A program made the position numbers and the translations under genes. DNA of 64,000 bases from Perkinsela sp. pyNocScin1 (Eukaryota > Euglenozoa > Kinetoplastea > Prokinetoplastida > Perkinselidae): NCBI GenBank assembly GCA_964019655.1, contig CAXHTR010000004.1, positions 1 to 64,000 of the forward strand. Reading direction: 5' to 3'. Below are positions 53,109 to 63,537 of this stretch, one piece after another. The notes under the pieces were generated by a model. That model was not told where the DNA came from, searched no databases, and saw nothing but the letters and a program-made list of their open reading frames with translations. How positions within the stretch are numbered: position 1 is the stretch's first letter; every line of letters starts with the position of its first letter.

Positions 53109-53884
53109 TTGACACTGTGCCTTATTGAGCCAAGTTCTTGCTAGTGATTTATGATGAAAGTAAAGCCATTTATATGTATACCCTAAGTAAAATCTTTTGA
53201 GTCGGTACTGCGTAATCTATGAATCAAATTTTGCACTAAATTTCTACTACAATGAATGCCACGATGGAAAAAGTCAAATAAAAAGAATTTCCCTAAGCCC
53301 ACGCCTGATCATAGTGTCCTTGGTCGATGACTTTATTTCAAGCAGAGCACATCTGGCTCACAAGGCAAAGGCCGCCCACAGGATTTTCTCGATGAGAAAA
53401 GCGGGCTGCGGTTACATTCTATGATTCATCGACGAAAAGATTGATCCTTGGCAATTTTGCGTACCACCATTGGTTGCCGTAGATCAACCTCGGAGATCTC
53501 TGATTTCAAGTCGGTGCCAGTGACCATCTGTGCTGATTTAGAAGTGACCTTCGTATGCTTTGTTACCCACCATCAACAACCTGTCCTGCATGCCTACCTT
53601 TTCAAGAAATGTAAAAAATCATTCTTCGTGCAGGATTGCCCACCGTTGACTGTACTACGTCCGCTGACACCCCTATAGTAATAGAGCTCAGTCAGCGATC
53701 CACACGAAGTAAGCCTCGACAATTTATCTGGAAACTGAAACCTTTTTGAGTTTTCAGTTTCGATGAGAATACAGGAGGAAAATTTTCTTACGCTGTGTTA
53801 TACAACTTTGCTTGAGTGAATCTACGTAGAATTGTACTCTTTGAAATTTTACTCAAATTATCCCTTATTCGGTACTTCAGATAT
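53109..53884. other. Spacer with two plus-strand open frames of unknown meaning
   Basis: Frames at 53,197-53,424 and 53,448-53,678 have no ATG-based start that I trust and no recognised motif. Confidence 0.35.
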
Positions 53885-54394
53885 ATGCTAGCTGCCCTTT
53901 TTGTCATGCTGTGTGCGGACGCCGACGCCGTGAACGAAGACTTTGTAAGAGCAAAACAGCTCATTGCCCAACCATTGAAACAAGTGAAAGCTCAGCAAGA
54001 CATCATCAAGGATGAGACAGCCGAAGTCTTCGAAAAAGTTTTAGCGTAGTCACATCGCCGCTTGAAGGAAACATACGATGCCCGTGTCGCAGCAGAGCTC
54101 ATCTATGATAAGATCAAGGACATGCAGCTGGTCAAACATTTTGAGGATCAGACCTACCCCAATAATGGTCCATCCCCTGACACCGCACAGCATTCAGCAT
54201 TCGCATTCAGAGTTTATAGCTTCTCTTTGCAAGAAGCAAACATTGACCTGTGCATTTATTTTGTAATATTCATGTTTTTCTTTAAGATCGCCCATTCCCT
54301 CGGATTATTGAAGGGGCACTATACAGTGCATGAAATTCAGAAACTCTGTTTCATACTGTTCCTCGGGACACTATTCGTGTTAATAATGCGGTGA
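53885..54394 (+). pseudogene. Signal peptide, coiled coil and two-helix membrane protein, one in-frame TAG
   Basis: MLAALFVMLCADADAVNED resembles the short leaders of the LRR proteins. A coiled coil (EDFVRAKQLIAQPLKQVKAQ) runs into TAG at 54,047 and continues in frame as SHRRLKETYDARVAAELIYD. Two hydrophobic segments follow near the end (LCIYFVIFMFFFKIA; LCFILFLGTLFVLIM) before the TGA. The helix pattern is uninterrupted across the TAG, so loss is recent or the stop is read through. TACTTCAG lies 4 bases before the ATG. The family is not recognised. Confidence 0.5.
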
Positions 54395-54841
54395 AGCTCA
54401 GGTGCCATTCACTATTCTGCGCTGTAAATATAATCTGTTATGGCTAATACGACTTAGCTTGCAGAGAAACTGCTCTCTTTAGCGTTTTCCACCATTTTTG
54501 GATTTTTTGCTTCCTAATTCACTAATCTATTCTATGTAGAACAGGGTCTCAATGGAACGGGCATTCCCTGCTGTTTCCGCAGTGCGCTTGGTTCTTATGG
54601 CTGAGAAGATCATCTGATTTATACCTTTTCGCTCCACATATAGGCAGAAAGAACGAAATTTCTCTCTTGTCTCGGAAAACAAAAGAATTCTGAGAAGTTT
54701 TTTCACCCACCATCAGGTATTTTTCCGACATACGATAGGCCGGATTCACGGACAGAATCATTTCAGAAAGCCATTATGAATATTTTACCTTTTCAAGCAA
54801 GTTTTAAGCATTGTAAAATGTCAAACGATAATAGCTCGATC

Positions 54842-55300
54842 ATGGCTGCTGAGGTGTCCTCCAGGAAAAGCATCCCCTGGATATTTTAAGAGCCACGAAT
54901 TTATCGAATTGTTCATGGCCTTTTTGTGCTTGGTCTGTCGATCAAAAAGATTGCGGAGCATGTGAACAGCCGCAAGCTTCACTTGCGTCATCTGGGTATA
55001 GGTGTGGCTCAACGCTTCTTGAAAATGAAATATCCACAAGATCTTCATGGCTGGAAAGCAAGTGCGGAAGAGCTTGCTCAAGTTGACATTGAGCAAATTT
55101 TAGATATGCCTACTGCGAGAGTAGATAGCTCAACTCCTTGCTATGCTTGCTGGATATGGGGTGAGCCACTTATCCGCAGAATTGCGGATGCACTTCTGCT
55201 CATTGAACTTGACGATCATAAGATCGCACGCTATATCAATAGCAGAAAAGTTCATGTTCGCACATTTACGAAGCGAACATCGCAAACTACAGAGATCTGA
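54842..55300 (+). pseudogene. Protein with two tandem HTH-like modules, one in-frame TAA
   Basis: MAAEVSSRKSIPWIF, TAA at 54,887, then EPRIYRIVHGLFVLGLSIKK with IAEHVNSRKLHLRHLG, a linker, then EPLIRRIADALLLIELDDHK with IARYINSRKVHVRTF. The two halves align over about 35 residues, sharing the EP-IxRI start and the (V/I)NSRK-H-R core. A single related module occurs at 43.6 kb. Helix-turn-helix-like DNA binding is inferred; no named family is recognised. Confidence 0.5.
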
Positions 55301-55583
55301 AGGGACTAGCGCACAACAGGCCTTGTGAAGATCAGGAGCCGGCGAATGCCGAGCCACCAGCTCCTAATCAAGGAAGAGCGTTAAACTTGTCGGTAACGTC
55401 TGTACTGTTACGAGCGTTTCACCTGATTCCAAATTCAAGGCCAACGGTTCTCCTTTCAGTCCTTGCTTGTTCATTTCAAAGCCATAGCATCTGTCTCGCT
55501 TCCGCGCACGCCTTTCAGCCAGTAATGTAGCGGATTCTCATCTTCTTGCCTTCCAGCAATACCCAGCCTTCGCGCCACAGTGA

Positions 55584-55808
55584 TTGGACCACACCCTGCG
55601 CGAGCGTGCACAGAGCTGCGTCAGCTGCGCATGGCGTGGTGTGGCTTGCACCAACGGCTTTGTCACTGGGCTGGTGGCCCTTCGTGTCCCCAAGGTCTTC
55701 TTCCATATCGCTATTCAAGTGCTGCCGCAGACGCTCGAGTACTTTTGCATCGAATTTGTGCAGTTCAAGTGCCTCCACGTTAAGGAGCTCCCACGGGACC
55801 TACACTGA
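55584..55808 (+). pseudogene. LRR gene relic: cap and one or two repeats
   Basis: SCAWRGVACTNGFVTGLVAL is a clear LRR N-terminal cap. It is followed by VLPQTLEYFCIEFVQFKCLH and LPRDLH, spaced 23 residues. Leader and most repeats are absent. The minus-strand 87-codon frame across it is antisense. Confidence 0.6.
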
Positions 55809-56746
55809 TCTACGAACCGTCAAAATCCTTATTATAGCGGCTCTGGGACTGATATATTTCTAAGCCAACTATGAACCGCCTGCTGCTCTCATGTAAATGA
55901 AAATAACAGTGCAAATGTTTATAAGATATGTTACTGAAAGCTCAATAATCATGCGTAGACACATGTCTGTGTACGAAGACTTCAGTATATTTCGCAAGGA
56001 AATGCGGATTCTCTTCAAAAGTTATAAAAAATATACGCCTTTGTTTTTTTCAAACAAAAAATGCACTTCCTGTAGCTAGAAAGTTACCAAAAGTGGAGTT
56101 CAGGCATTCAAGTAATGTAGAAAAGTAACAGAGCACAAGCGGCCTTCGAAGTGAAAAAGAGATACCGTCGATGAAACATACATCGCCTTGGAGATAAGGG
56201 TCCTCTACATGGGAGCGATAGCTGAATCGCTTCCCGACTGCGTCGGCCGATGGCTTTATCGCTGCGTCCGTTGGTATCTCATGCATCCCCAGGCATCGAA
56301 GAGAGCAGCAATGTAGTTGCTGGTCATATAACTTTTGTTGTTTATCTGTGTCTTCGCGTTCTCAAGCTTTTGAGGGGTACAGCATATAGACGAGGGTTTC
56401 AGTAATTTTTCATAATTTAAGGCCTGTACGTACGAACGCTTTTTAGATGAGCATGAATGATTTCAGAAAGGTGCTTTTCCCCCAAAGGGGGAAATTTCCC
56501 CCCTTATTGAAACCCTGATATAGACCTGTTTTCAGTGCCAGATCGGTATGAACTTCAAGTGAAAATCGCAGCTGATGCCCCACGACGCAAAATACGATTT
56601 TTTAGGGCCAACTCTTGAAAACCTCTGGCGTAGATTCCACGTTACACACATGAGGCATGGTACGCCTGATACAATATTATTCATCGTTCGCGCCCTTTTC
56701 TGCAACTTACTCTCATTCACTGCCCTTCCTTTCAGAACTATACAAA
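55809..56746. other. Spacer upstream of the 56.7-kb LRR gene
   Basis: No gene is supported. It includes a hairpin, TTTCCCCC-AAA-GGGGGAAA, near 56,478, and immediately before the next ATG a pyrimidine-rich CCCTTCCTTTCAG (56,722-56,734) that looks like a splice acceptor. Confidence 0.45.
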
Positions 56747-57820
56747 ATGCTTCTTCCCACAATCTTTTACACCGCTGACTGCACTGCACGCGCCGATGTG
56801 AACGACCTCCCCCAGCAATCCCAGATGGAGCTCTTTGCCACAAGTGCGCTGATTTCTGACAAAATGCAAGACAAAGTCGGAGAATTTCTGCCCGTTTGCT
56901 CGTGGCGTGGCGTCCATTGCGATGATGGCCAAGTCTTCGAAATTCTGTGGAATTTTCTCCCGAAGGGCGCGATGATCGACCTGCGACTGCTGCCCGAAAC
57001 AGTTCTTCGTCTTGATATCACGCGGAACCGCCTCAGCGGAGAAATCGACTTCGCGGCAGCGCCGCGAGGGCTCCAGCGGCTCTACGCTCACAGCAACGCG
57101 ATCGGCGGGACAGTCGCGTGGGCGCACCTGCCAGATGACCTCGACACTTTTTCGATCCACTCGAACGAGTTTGTGGGGTCCATCGACCTCACGCGGCTCC
57201 CAGAGCCGCTCGCCTCGCTCATCGTCGCTTTTAACCTTTTTACAGGGCCCATCCGCCTCGACAGGCTCCCAGAGGGCCTCGTGCAGCTCCGGCTGTGCTG
57301 CAACCAGCTCTCGGGGACCGTCGGGGCCTTCGTCGCCCCTGCATCGCTCGAGCAAGTCACGTGGGATAAGAACCAGCTCACAGGGTCTGCCGATCTCGCG
57401 AGCTTTTCGCCGTTGTCGCGGTACCTGAGCATGAGCCACAACGCGCTCTATGGTAGTCTCGACTTCCACGCCATGCCGCGGTCAACAGTGCGCTTCATCG
57501 TCATGCAGAACAAATTTTCAGGCAGCGTTGATCTGCGTGGGCTGCCAGACGGCATCGAGTCTCTCAACCTCAGCCAGAACGCGCTCTCAGGGTCGGTAGA
57601 CATGTCTCGTCTACCTCGTCGGCTGACTGAGCTCAACCTCTCGTCGAACGGTTTCAGCGGAGAAGTCGAAGTCGGAAGATGGCCAGAGCGGCTGACGACG
57701 GCGTTTCTCTCGAACAATGCGTTTTCGGCGATAAAGCTGGGCGAAGCTGTCGCGGGGCTATGTGCGCTAGAAGACGGGAACGTGGTGAAGGTTTTTGTGG
57801 AGGGAGGCAGACCCAGGTGA
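56747..57820 (+). CDS. Secreted LRR protein, 357 aa, plus strand
   Basis: The start chosen is MLLPTIFYTADCTARADVND, matching the short leaders of the family and lying 12 bases after CCTTTCAG; the frame is open farther upstream. NDLPQQSQMELFATSALI and the cap EFLPVCSWRGVHCDDGQVF precede about eleven 23-residue repeats (LPEPLASLIVAFNLFTG, LPRRLTELNLSSNGFSG). It ends with a capping segment and TGA. GC content is higher than in neighbours. It is the only intact plus-strand LRR gene in the window. Confidence 0.9.
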   Translation: MLLPTIFYTADCTARADVNDLPQQSQMELFATSALISDKMQDKVGEFLPVCSWRGVHCDDGQVFEILWNFLPKGAMIDLRLLPETVLRLDITRNRLSGEIDFAAAPRGLQRLYAHSNAIGGTVAWAHLPDDLDTFSIHSNEFVGSIDLTRLPEPLASLIVAFNLFTGPIRLDRLPEGLVQLRLCCNQLSGTVGAFVAPASLEQVTWDKNQLTGSADLASFSPLSRYLSMSHNALYGSLDFHAMPRSTVRFIVMQNKFSGSVDLRGLPDGIESLNLSQNALSGSVDMSRLPRRLTELNLSSNGFSGEVEVGRWPERLTTAFLSNNAFSAIKLGEAVAGLCALEDGNVVKVFVEGGRPR

Positions 57821-59322
57821 CTCCGAAATTGTAATTATGTATTTTGGTGTGATTATGAGATGCTTCCGAGATGATCGAACTCAAGGCTTTATTTGACTTG
57901 CTACAGCGAATCAAACGTACTGAATCTCTTGTCGGTATAGATCTTCATAATGTTATGAAAATAGGCAGGTATCACGACATTCTTCTTGGCAGAGCGGTGG
58001 CAGTAAGGTTCGGAAATAAGAATTAAAGATAAAGTCCCTTGGGGGGGACTGGTACAGAGTCCAGCATTCAGAATGGGTTCGTGCACGCTATGGCAGAAGC
58101 AGCGCTTACGCAAAGGCAGGCCTAATTCAATAATAGCTTGTTCTCTTAATCAAAGAACGTCGCGAAAATCAAGATCGTTGCTATAATTTGAAACACGCTG
58201 ATGAAGTTCTCTGTGATGTCCCTTCTGCACTGATATTTCCACGGTGACTGGTCGAGTCTACGAACTGTATTTCATTGGCCCAGTAGAGAATGCTGACATA
58301 GCTTATATAATAAAACATGATGTCTTATCAAGTTCTGGTGCATTTCGAAGTCCAAAATGGACATGAAGGTCGGGCACTACCATGATTACGCAAGAAATCA
58401 CCGAATAGCACAGCACACGATCAACAGCCGCGCACATGAAGACGGAAGTACAGTATATAGAGATCGACATCTGGAAATGAGGGACCATGTACCCTTTTTT
58501 TCTCTTCTGAAGTACAGGAATCATTTATCTCACATGTTCATGATGGGATGAAAATATTGCATTTCACCCAATGCGCTAGTTTCTTTTCCTCAGGAGAGGC
58601 CAGAATATTGCCTATTACTTCCATGCGCTGCAACTTATTGCAAAACTTTATTAAAATGCTGCAATCAGGTCTAGTCCAATTCGGTGCAATGCCTGCAGTG
58701 ATGGAAAGAGAAAATGGTAAAGCTATCTCTGTGTACATCGCTGTGCTCACAGCATTCTATAAATTCCGAGGCCGTTAGAAGGCCATCCACGAGCATTGGC
58801 TGCGCACGGTGGCTTCGCAGAAGCTCACGCTTCGTAATGTGATCACATTTTTCTGCATCTGATTCTTTCTGCCGAGTATATGACAAAAATGTAATGCGTG
58901 TGGTTTTCTAAGAATACGTGAAATCGAGTAACGTTCTTCTTTCATCGACTGAAAATCTTCCTACAGGATACTTCAGCCCTAACCTCAACCCCTGTGTGAC
59001 GTTTTACGCCGTGCATCTTGTGATGGCGTCACCTTTCGGTACTTGGAGATCATCCAAGTGTATCGATACTAATTTTTTGCTATTGATGCAGTACTTTTCC
59101 TCTCCTTCAGTCGATCATCATGAGGGTAAAATAGTGAAGTCAATACTTTTTCCTATCGTACTGTTTACATGTGCTTTTTGATCGATTCAACCATGATATA
59201 CAATGCCAGGTGCACATCCCTTCGCGCGATCTTTTTGGCTGCTTACCGAACCGAAACAGGGTCTGCGCATGCGTTTTGGCTGAAAAGTATCATTTATATC
59301 AGCGCCACCCGGTACGACCATT
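57821..59322. other. Convergent intergenic region
   Basis: It lies between the plus-strand gene at 56.7 kb and the minus-strand gene at 59.3 kb. Only short frames are visible and none resembles the neighbours convincingly. Confidence 0.45.
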
Positions 59323-60369
59323 TCAGTCATCCTCCGGTGAGCCGTACCGATATAAGTCGCTCATGATTTCCCTAATACGTGCGTGCTTCGCCCCATGCTG
59401 GTCAAGCACAGTGTAAAGGTCGTAGTTCCCATCGAGATCAACAGCCACTTCAGCACTGTCTGCAACCACGGCCTCCCCGCTAAAAAGATTGTTTTGCGCG
59501 TCAATGGCTATTCTTCCTGTCGCATGCACCAAGCAAAACTCCCCCGAAAAACTGTTCGCTGCTATGCTGAGGTCCTCCAGCGACGCTGGAAGACTTTCGA
59601 AGAGCAAACTTCCCGCAAATTCGTTGTCGTTGAGATGGAGTGTTCGGAGGGATTCAGGGAGACTGCCGAGCCAAATTCCCCCAGTCAGCTCATTCGCTCC
59701 AAGCAGTAATTCATTGAGGTTTGTCGGCAGCGACCCCAACGATATGGACCCCGAGTACGCATTGCGCTCGAGGTTGAGAATTTCGAGGGCCTCTGGGAGG
59801 GAATGGAGAACGATACTGCCCTCAAACTGGTTACTTCTCAGAACAAGACTTTCGAGGCACGCTGGCATGGCAGTGAAGTCAATTTCCCCCGTAAAATTGT
59901 TATCGTTCACGTCGAAGTTGCGCATATTCTTGGGCAGTGCCCTCAGGTCGATCCCCCCATCGAAGCGCTGACTTTGGATTTTCAGCGTCTCGACCTTTGC
60001 AGGGAGATCGGCTGTGCGAAGTCTGCCACAGAGCTTCTTCTTCTGCATATGACAATTGCCACTCAGCGTGAAGTTGACGATGCTCGACGGAAGGTACGCA
60101 AGGCAGAGGGTCCCATCAGCACAGTAGAGGAAGAAGCTGAGGGCTGTCACATGGTCGTCTCCATCGCATGTGACGCCTTTCCACGCGCAGACATCAGTGA
60201 ACTCGCCATGCTCGTCTACATGCATATTTGTGGCCAAATCCTCGCGTGCAACTTCAGCAAAAACCATCTCCATTTGCGCTTGATCAGACAACAAGCTGTA
60301 GTGGAGTCTGCCGAGGTTGGGGTCCACAGTGAAGACAAGATAGGGTAGGAGCATTAGTAGAATTTTCAT
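59323..60369 (-). CDS. Secreted LRR protein, 348 aa
   Basis: The preferred start is MKILLMLLPYLVFTVDPNLG, a good signal peptide; an ATG 12 codons upstream would add a hydrophilic extension. LLSDQAQMEMVFAEV and the cap EFTDVCAWKGVTCDGDDHV follow, then about nine repeats (LPTNLNELLLGANELTG, LPESLRTLHLNDNEFAG) and an acidic, helical tail (ARIREIMSDLYRYGSPEDD). The stop is TGA. The frame is intact. Confidence 0.9.
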   Translation of the reverse strand: MKILLMLLPYLVFTVDPNLGRLHYSLLSDQAQMEMVFAEVAREDLATNMHVDEHGEFTDVCAWKGVTCDGDDHVTALSFFLYCADGTLCLAYLPSSIVNFTLSGNCHMQKKKLCGRLRTADLPAKVETLKIQSQRFDGGIDLRALPKNMRNFDVNDNNFTGEIDFTAMPACLESLVLRSNQFEGSIVLHSLPEALEILNLERNAYSGSISLGSLPTNLNELLLGANELTGGIWLGSLPESLRTLHLNDNEFAGSLLFESLPASLEDLSIAANSFSGEFCLVHATGRIAIDAQNNLFSGEAVVADSAEVAVDLDGNYDLYTVLDQHGAKHARIREIMSDLYRYGSPEDD

Positions 60370-60693
60370 TGGTGTATGATGAGGTGATCTATTGTTATCT
60401 GGCAACGATGAGCAGTTGATTCAGTCACACAGAGCTGATGGAGAAAGGACAATTCTTTTTCATGAGAGAGACTGAGATAAACTTGCGACAAAAATACCAT
60501 GGACAGGCGCGCTGTGGAAAATTCACTCGTACCTCTTCAACCTTAAGTAGTACTGCTCTTCCAGCGACATTTTCCCTCTGCCTTTACCTCTTCTCTTCTT
60601 CCTGAGCTCTACACACTTTTCTATCTTTTTGACTTTACTTTATTTTTATCTTCTTTCGCTCTTATGCACTTGAAATCTGGCACACACTGTCTC
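60370..60693. other. Intergenic spacer, pyrimidine-rich
   Basis: No gene seen. CTTTTCTATCTTTTTGACTT and similar runs near 60,610-60,660 make it pyrimidine-rich on the plus strand. Confidence 0.4.
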
Positions 60694-61956
60694 TCAAAAG
60701 AGCCCTGCATTCTGGAGGAACGCGGGCCTCCAGTGCTGGACCTTCACCCTCGAAAAGCGATTGCCCTCGATGCAAACATCGATGATCCTGCCCTCAACGA
60801 GGACAATCTCCCCACACAGCTCATTGAACGAGACATCAACCTCTCGCAGCGCTCTTGGGGTACGCGAGAAGTCAATGGACCCCGAAAAAGCATTGTGTGC
60901 CACGAGGAGCCTCATCAGCGTGTGTGGGAGCCGCTCTACCTCGATTTCGCCCGAAAAGGCGTTCCAGCTGAGGTCAAGCGACGCGAGCGTTTCCGGCAGG
61001 CTTGAAAAATTGATTTTCCCGGCGAACAAGTTTCTCGCAATGGACAGCTCCGTCATGCTCTCTGGGAGATGTACCGTGTCCAAACTGCCAGAAAAACCAT
61101 TCCCGCTAATGTTGAGAGCAGTAACCCGACGAGGAATATGCGCAAAAGCAAAAGACCCTATAAGGCCACAGTCTGCAGCTTCAAACTTTCGAAGATCTCT
61201 TGGCAGCCGATCGGTCTCGATTCTCCCGCTCAGCGGATTTTGCGAAATACTCACATTCTCAAAGTACGGCGGAAGATGGTGGAGGCTGATATCGCCGCTC
61301 AGCTTGTTGCCATCGAGTAGGAGCGACAGCATCTTCTCGCACATGCCGTCGAGTACAATAGCCCCCGTAAAAGCGTTTCGATCGGCTTCAATGACGGCCA
61401 TATTCGCTGGGAGCTTCGAAAAGTCCAGTGTCCCCATCAGATTATTACTGGACACACTCAAAAAGTCCATCTTCGGCGGCAGGCGCGTCAGGTCAAGTGT
61501 CCCCGTGAGCTGATTCCCACCGACAGAGCAGCTGACCATCGCCTTTGGCAAGCTCGATGTCTCCAAGGGTCCCTCTATCTGATTGTCTGCCAATGCTACC
61601 TCCGCAAGGCCTGCAGGCCACTTTTCGATCTCCAGGGACCCGACGATGCGATTATGCAAGAGGTGAAGGCTCGTAACCGTGAGCGGGAGGAAGCCCATGT
61701 GCAAGCTGCCTTCGAGGGGTGCGCCGTCTTCTTCAGCGAACGTACTCAGATCGATTTCTATGATTTTGCCCTCCTCGTCGCACTTAAAGCTGAGGTTGCT
61801 CGTGAAATCAAAGAAGCCGTGCTCGTCTGTGAAGCGATGGTTTCTGGTTATTCCAGCGAAGAACGTCTCGAGGAGGGATTCTTGGGACATCAGCACTGGG
61901 TCGAGACGGCCGAGGCTCTCTGGATCGACTGTACAAAAGAGTAGAGCGGATCTCAT
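60694..61956 (-). CDS. Secreted LRR protein, 420 aa
   Basis: The start chosen is MRSALLFCTVDPESLGRLDP. An ATG 18 codons upstream is possible, but TTCTTACAG lies between the two, 20 bases before the chosen ATG. MSQESLLETFFAGI and HRFTDEHGFFDF define the same subfamily as the 16.4- and 17.6-kb genes, which lack the WxGVxCD cap. About 13 repeats follow (LPPKMDFLSVSSNNLMG, LPESMTELSIARNLFAG). It ends CIEGNRFSRVKVQHWR and a few more residues; the stop is TGA. No membrane anchor. Confidence 0.9.
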   Translation of the reverse strand: MRSALLFCTVDPESLGRLDPVLMSQESLLETFFAGITRNHRFTDEHGFFDFTSNLSFKCDEEGKIIEIDLSTFAEEDGAPLEGSLHMGFLPLTVTSLHLLHNRIVGSLEIEKWPAGLAEVALADNQIEGPLETSSLPKAMVSCSVGGNQLTGTLDLTRLPPKMDFLSVSSNNLMGTLDFSKLPANMAVIEADRNAFTGAIVLDGMCEKMLSLLLDGNKLSGDISLHHLPPYFENVSISQNPLSGRIETDRLPRDLRKFEAADCGLIGSFAFAHIPRRVTALNISGNGFSGSLDTVHLPESMTELSIARNLFAGKINFSSLPETLASLDLSWNAFSGEIEVERLPHTLMRLLVAHNAFSGSIDFSRTPRALREVDVSFNELCGEIVLVEGRIIDVCIEGNRFSRVKVQHWRPAFLQNAGLF

Positions 61957-62070
61957 TTGATGAATACAGATTAGGGCTGTAAGAACATATGAGCGGTGTC
62001 CCTTATGCATCTGTCCATTCGTTCGAAAAATCTTTCATATCAGCTTAAAGGCTCATTGGATAATTCTTTT

Positions 62071-63105
62071 TTAAATAACTTTCACACTACTCCCTTTGAC
62101 ACCAAAGCTCACACGTCGCGGGAACTGACTCTTCTCAATGGTTCCCTCCAGATTCGTGTTTTCCATGCTCAGCGCGGTGATCCCTCTTGGAATTTCGCTC
62201 GTCGTGATTGCCCCTCCAATCGCGTTGTCGTCAAGCCGCAGGAACTTGAGGCTCTTCGGCAGCTTGGCGAATGTCACTTCACCGCAGAGTTGGTTGCGGC
62301 ACAGTGTGAGCATCTCGAGCCCTTTCGGAAGGTTTTCCAGCGATATTTCCCCGGAAAATTGGTTCTCAACGAGGAGAATCGCAGTGCACGGATCGGGGAA
62401 GTCGCTGAGCGCCAGGGACCCCTGAAAACCGTTGTAGGAGAGGTCGATCTTCTGCAACCCACGCGGAAGTTTTTTCGGTGCTAGCGTTCCTCTTAGCGAA
62501 TTCGAGGAGATATCGAACTTCTCGAGGCGCTCTGGTAAATTATCGAGTGTCACGCCCCCGAAAAATCGGTTCGAGCCAATGTCGAAAACTTCCATGGTTG
62601 TGGGAAGGTCCGACAAGTCTGCGCTTCCCTGAAATGTGTTACTCGCAAAAGTGAGCGAGACCAGGCTCTGTGGTAGCTTCGTGAAGTCTACTTCCCCTGT
62701 GAACGCGTTGCCGAAGAGATTGATGCTCTCAAGTTTCGGTGGAAGTAATGCACAGTCGATCGTTCCGGTGAGGACAGGCTCACTGCTCTCCATGTCTATT
62801 GTGGTCACAGTGCGCGGCAGCCTATCAAGGTTGACTCGTAATTGAGGAATATCGCCAGCGTCGGGTTCGAACGAGATGAGCTCATCCATGTTGGTCAGGA
62901 GGACGCTGACCACGTTCCCATCGTCGCACTCGAGATGGTCCCACTCACTGATCTCGAGAAAGTCACCGTCGTCGTCCTGGAAAGCAGATTTTGCCTCTTC
63001 GTCAAAGTCGGCGATCATGAGCTCCATGAGGGTCTGGTGGGACAGCCCATCAACATCGGCGCGAGACGCGCCAGTGGGGTCTGCAGTGATAAGCAGTGTG
63101 AACAT
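62071..63105 (-). CDS. Secreted LRR protein, 344 aa
   Basis: The preferred start is MFTLLITADPTGASRADVDG; an ATG 11 codons upstream (MSLLRFGNSLQ) would lengthen the leader. LSHQTLMELMIADF and the cap DFLEISEWDHLECDDGNVV precede about ten repeats (LPQSLVSLTFASNTFQG, LPERLEKFDISSNSLRG). One early repeat carries an insertion (MESSEPVLTGTIDCALLPP). The stop is TAA. Intact. Confidence 0.9.
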   Translation of the reverse strand: MFTLLITADPTGASRADVDGLSHQTLMELMIADFDEEAKSAFQDDDGDFLEISEWDHLECDDGNVVSVLLTNMDELISFEPDAGDIPQLRVNLDRLPRTVTTIDMESSEPVLTGTIDCALLPPKLESINLFGNAFTGEVDFTKLPQSLVSLTFASNTFQGSADLSDLPTTMEVFDIGSNRFFGGVTLDNLPERLEKFDISSNSLRGTLAPKKLPRGLQKIDLSYNGFQGSLALSDFPDPCTAILLVENQFSGEISLENLPKGLEMLTLCRNQLCGEVTFAKLPKSLKFLRLDDNAIGGAITTSEIPRGITALSMENTNLEGTIEKSQFPRRVSFGVKGSSVKVI

Positions 63106-63537
63106 TTGAAGTGAATTTCCGAAGCGTAAAAGCGACATAAAAAAGTTTCAAAAAAATCGTTTGAGCACATCATTGAGCACACGCACTTTGTGCGCTGTTT
63201 CTTGCGTCACACTTCTTGAATCTTGACTGGTCGAGAACGAAACTCTTTGGTGAAGGCACATGCATGTTCTTCTTTTGCTTTGAGGTCACGTATAGCTCAT
63301 CTGCTTATCCATGGATGCGGTGTGATTTTCCAGGACCACCTCTTTGCTTGGCTCATTTTGTTATTCAGCTTTTAAGACTTTCGGTTGCTCTAAATGACTT
63401 TATCTTGGAAATTTCCCCGAATTTAGACTGACTATCTCCCTCATGATAAAAGATTACATGAAACAAAATGGCTCAATGGCTCTATTGACCGCCATTACAC
63501 CTCTTTCTCACTCAATCTCAAATCCTTGATTTCAAAT
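63106..63537. other. Intergenic spacer
   Basis: No gene is supported; plus-strand frames here lack any recognisable motif. Confidence 0.4.

Noticed and set aside
19320-55300. Reassignment of TGA, TAA or TAG to sense codons
   Set aside because: Intact genes here end with each of the three stops at expected positions and none uses them internally; the broken frames also carry frameshifts or truncations in several cases.
55515-55778. A minus-strand 87-residue gene
   Set aside because: The plus strand encodes an LRR cap and repeats over the same bases.
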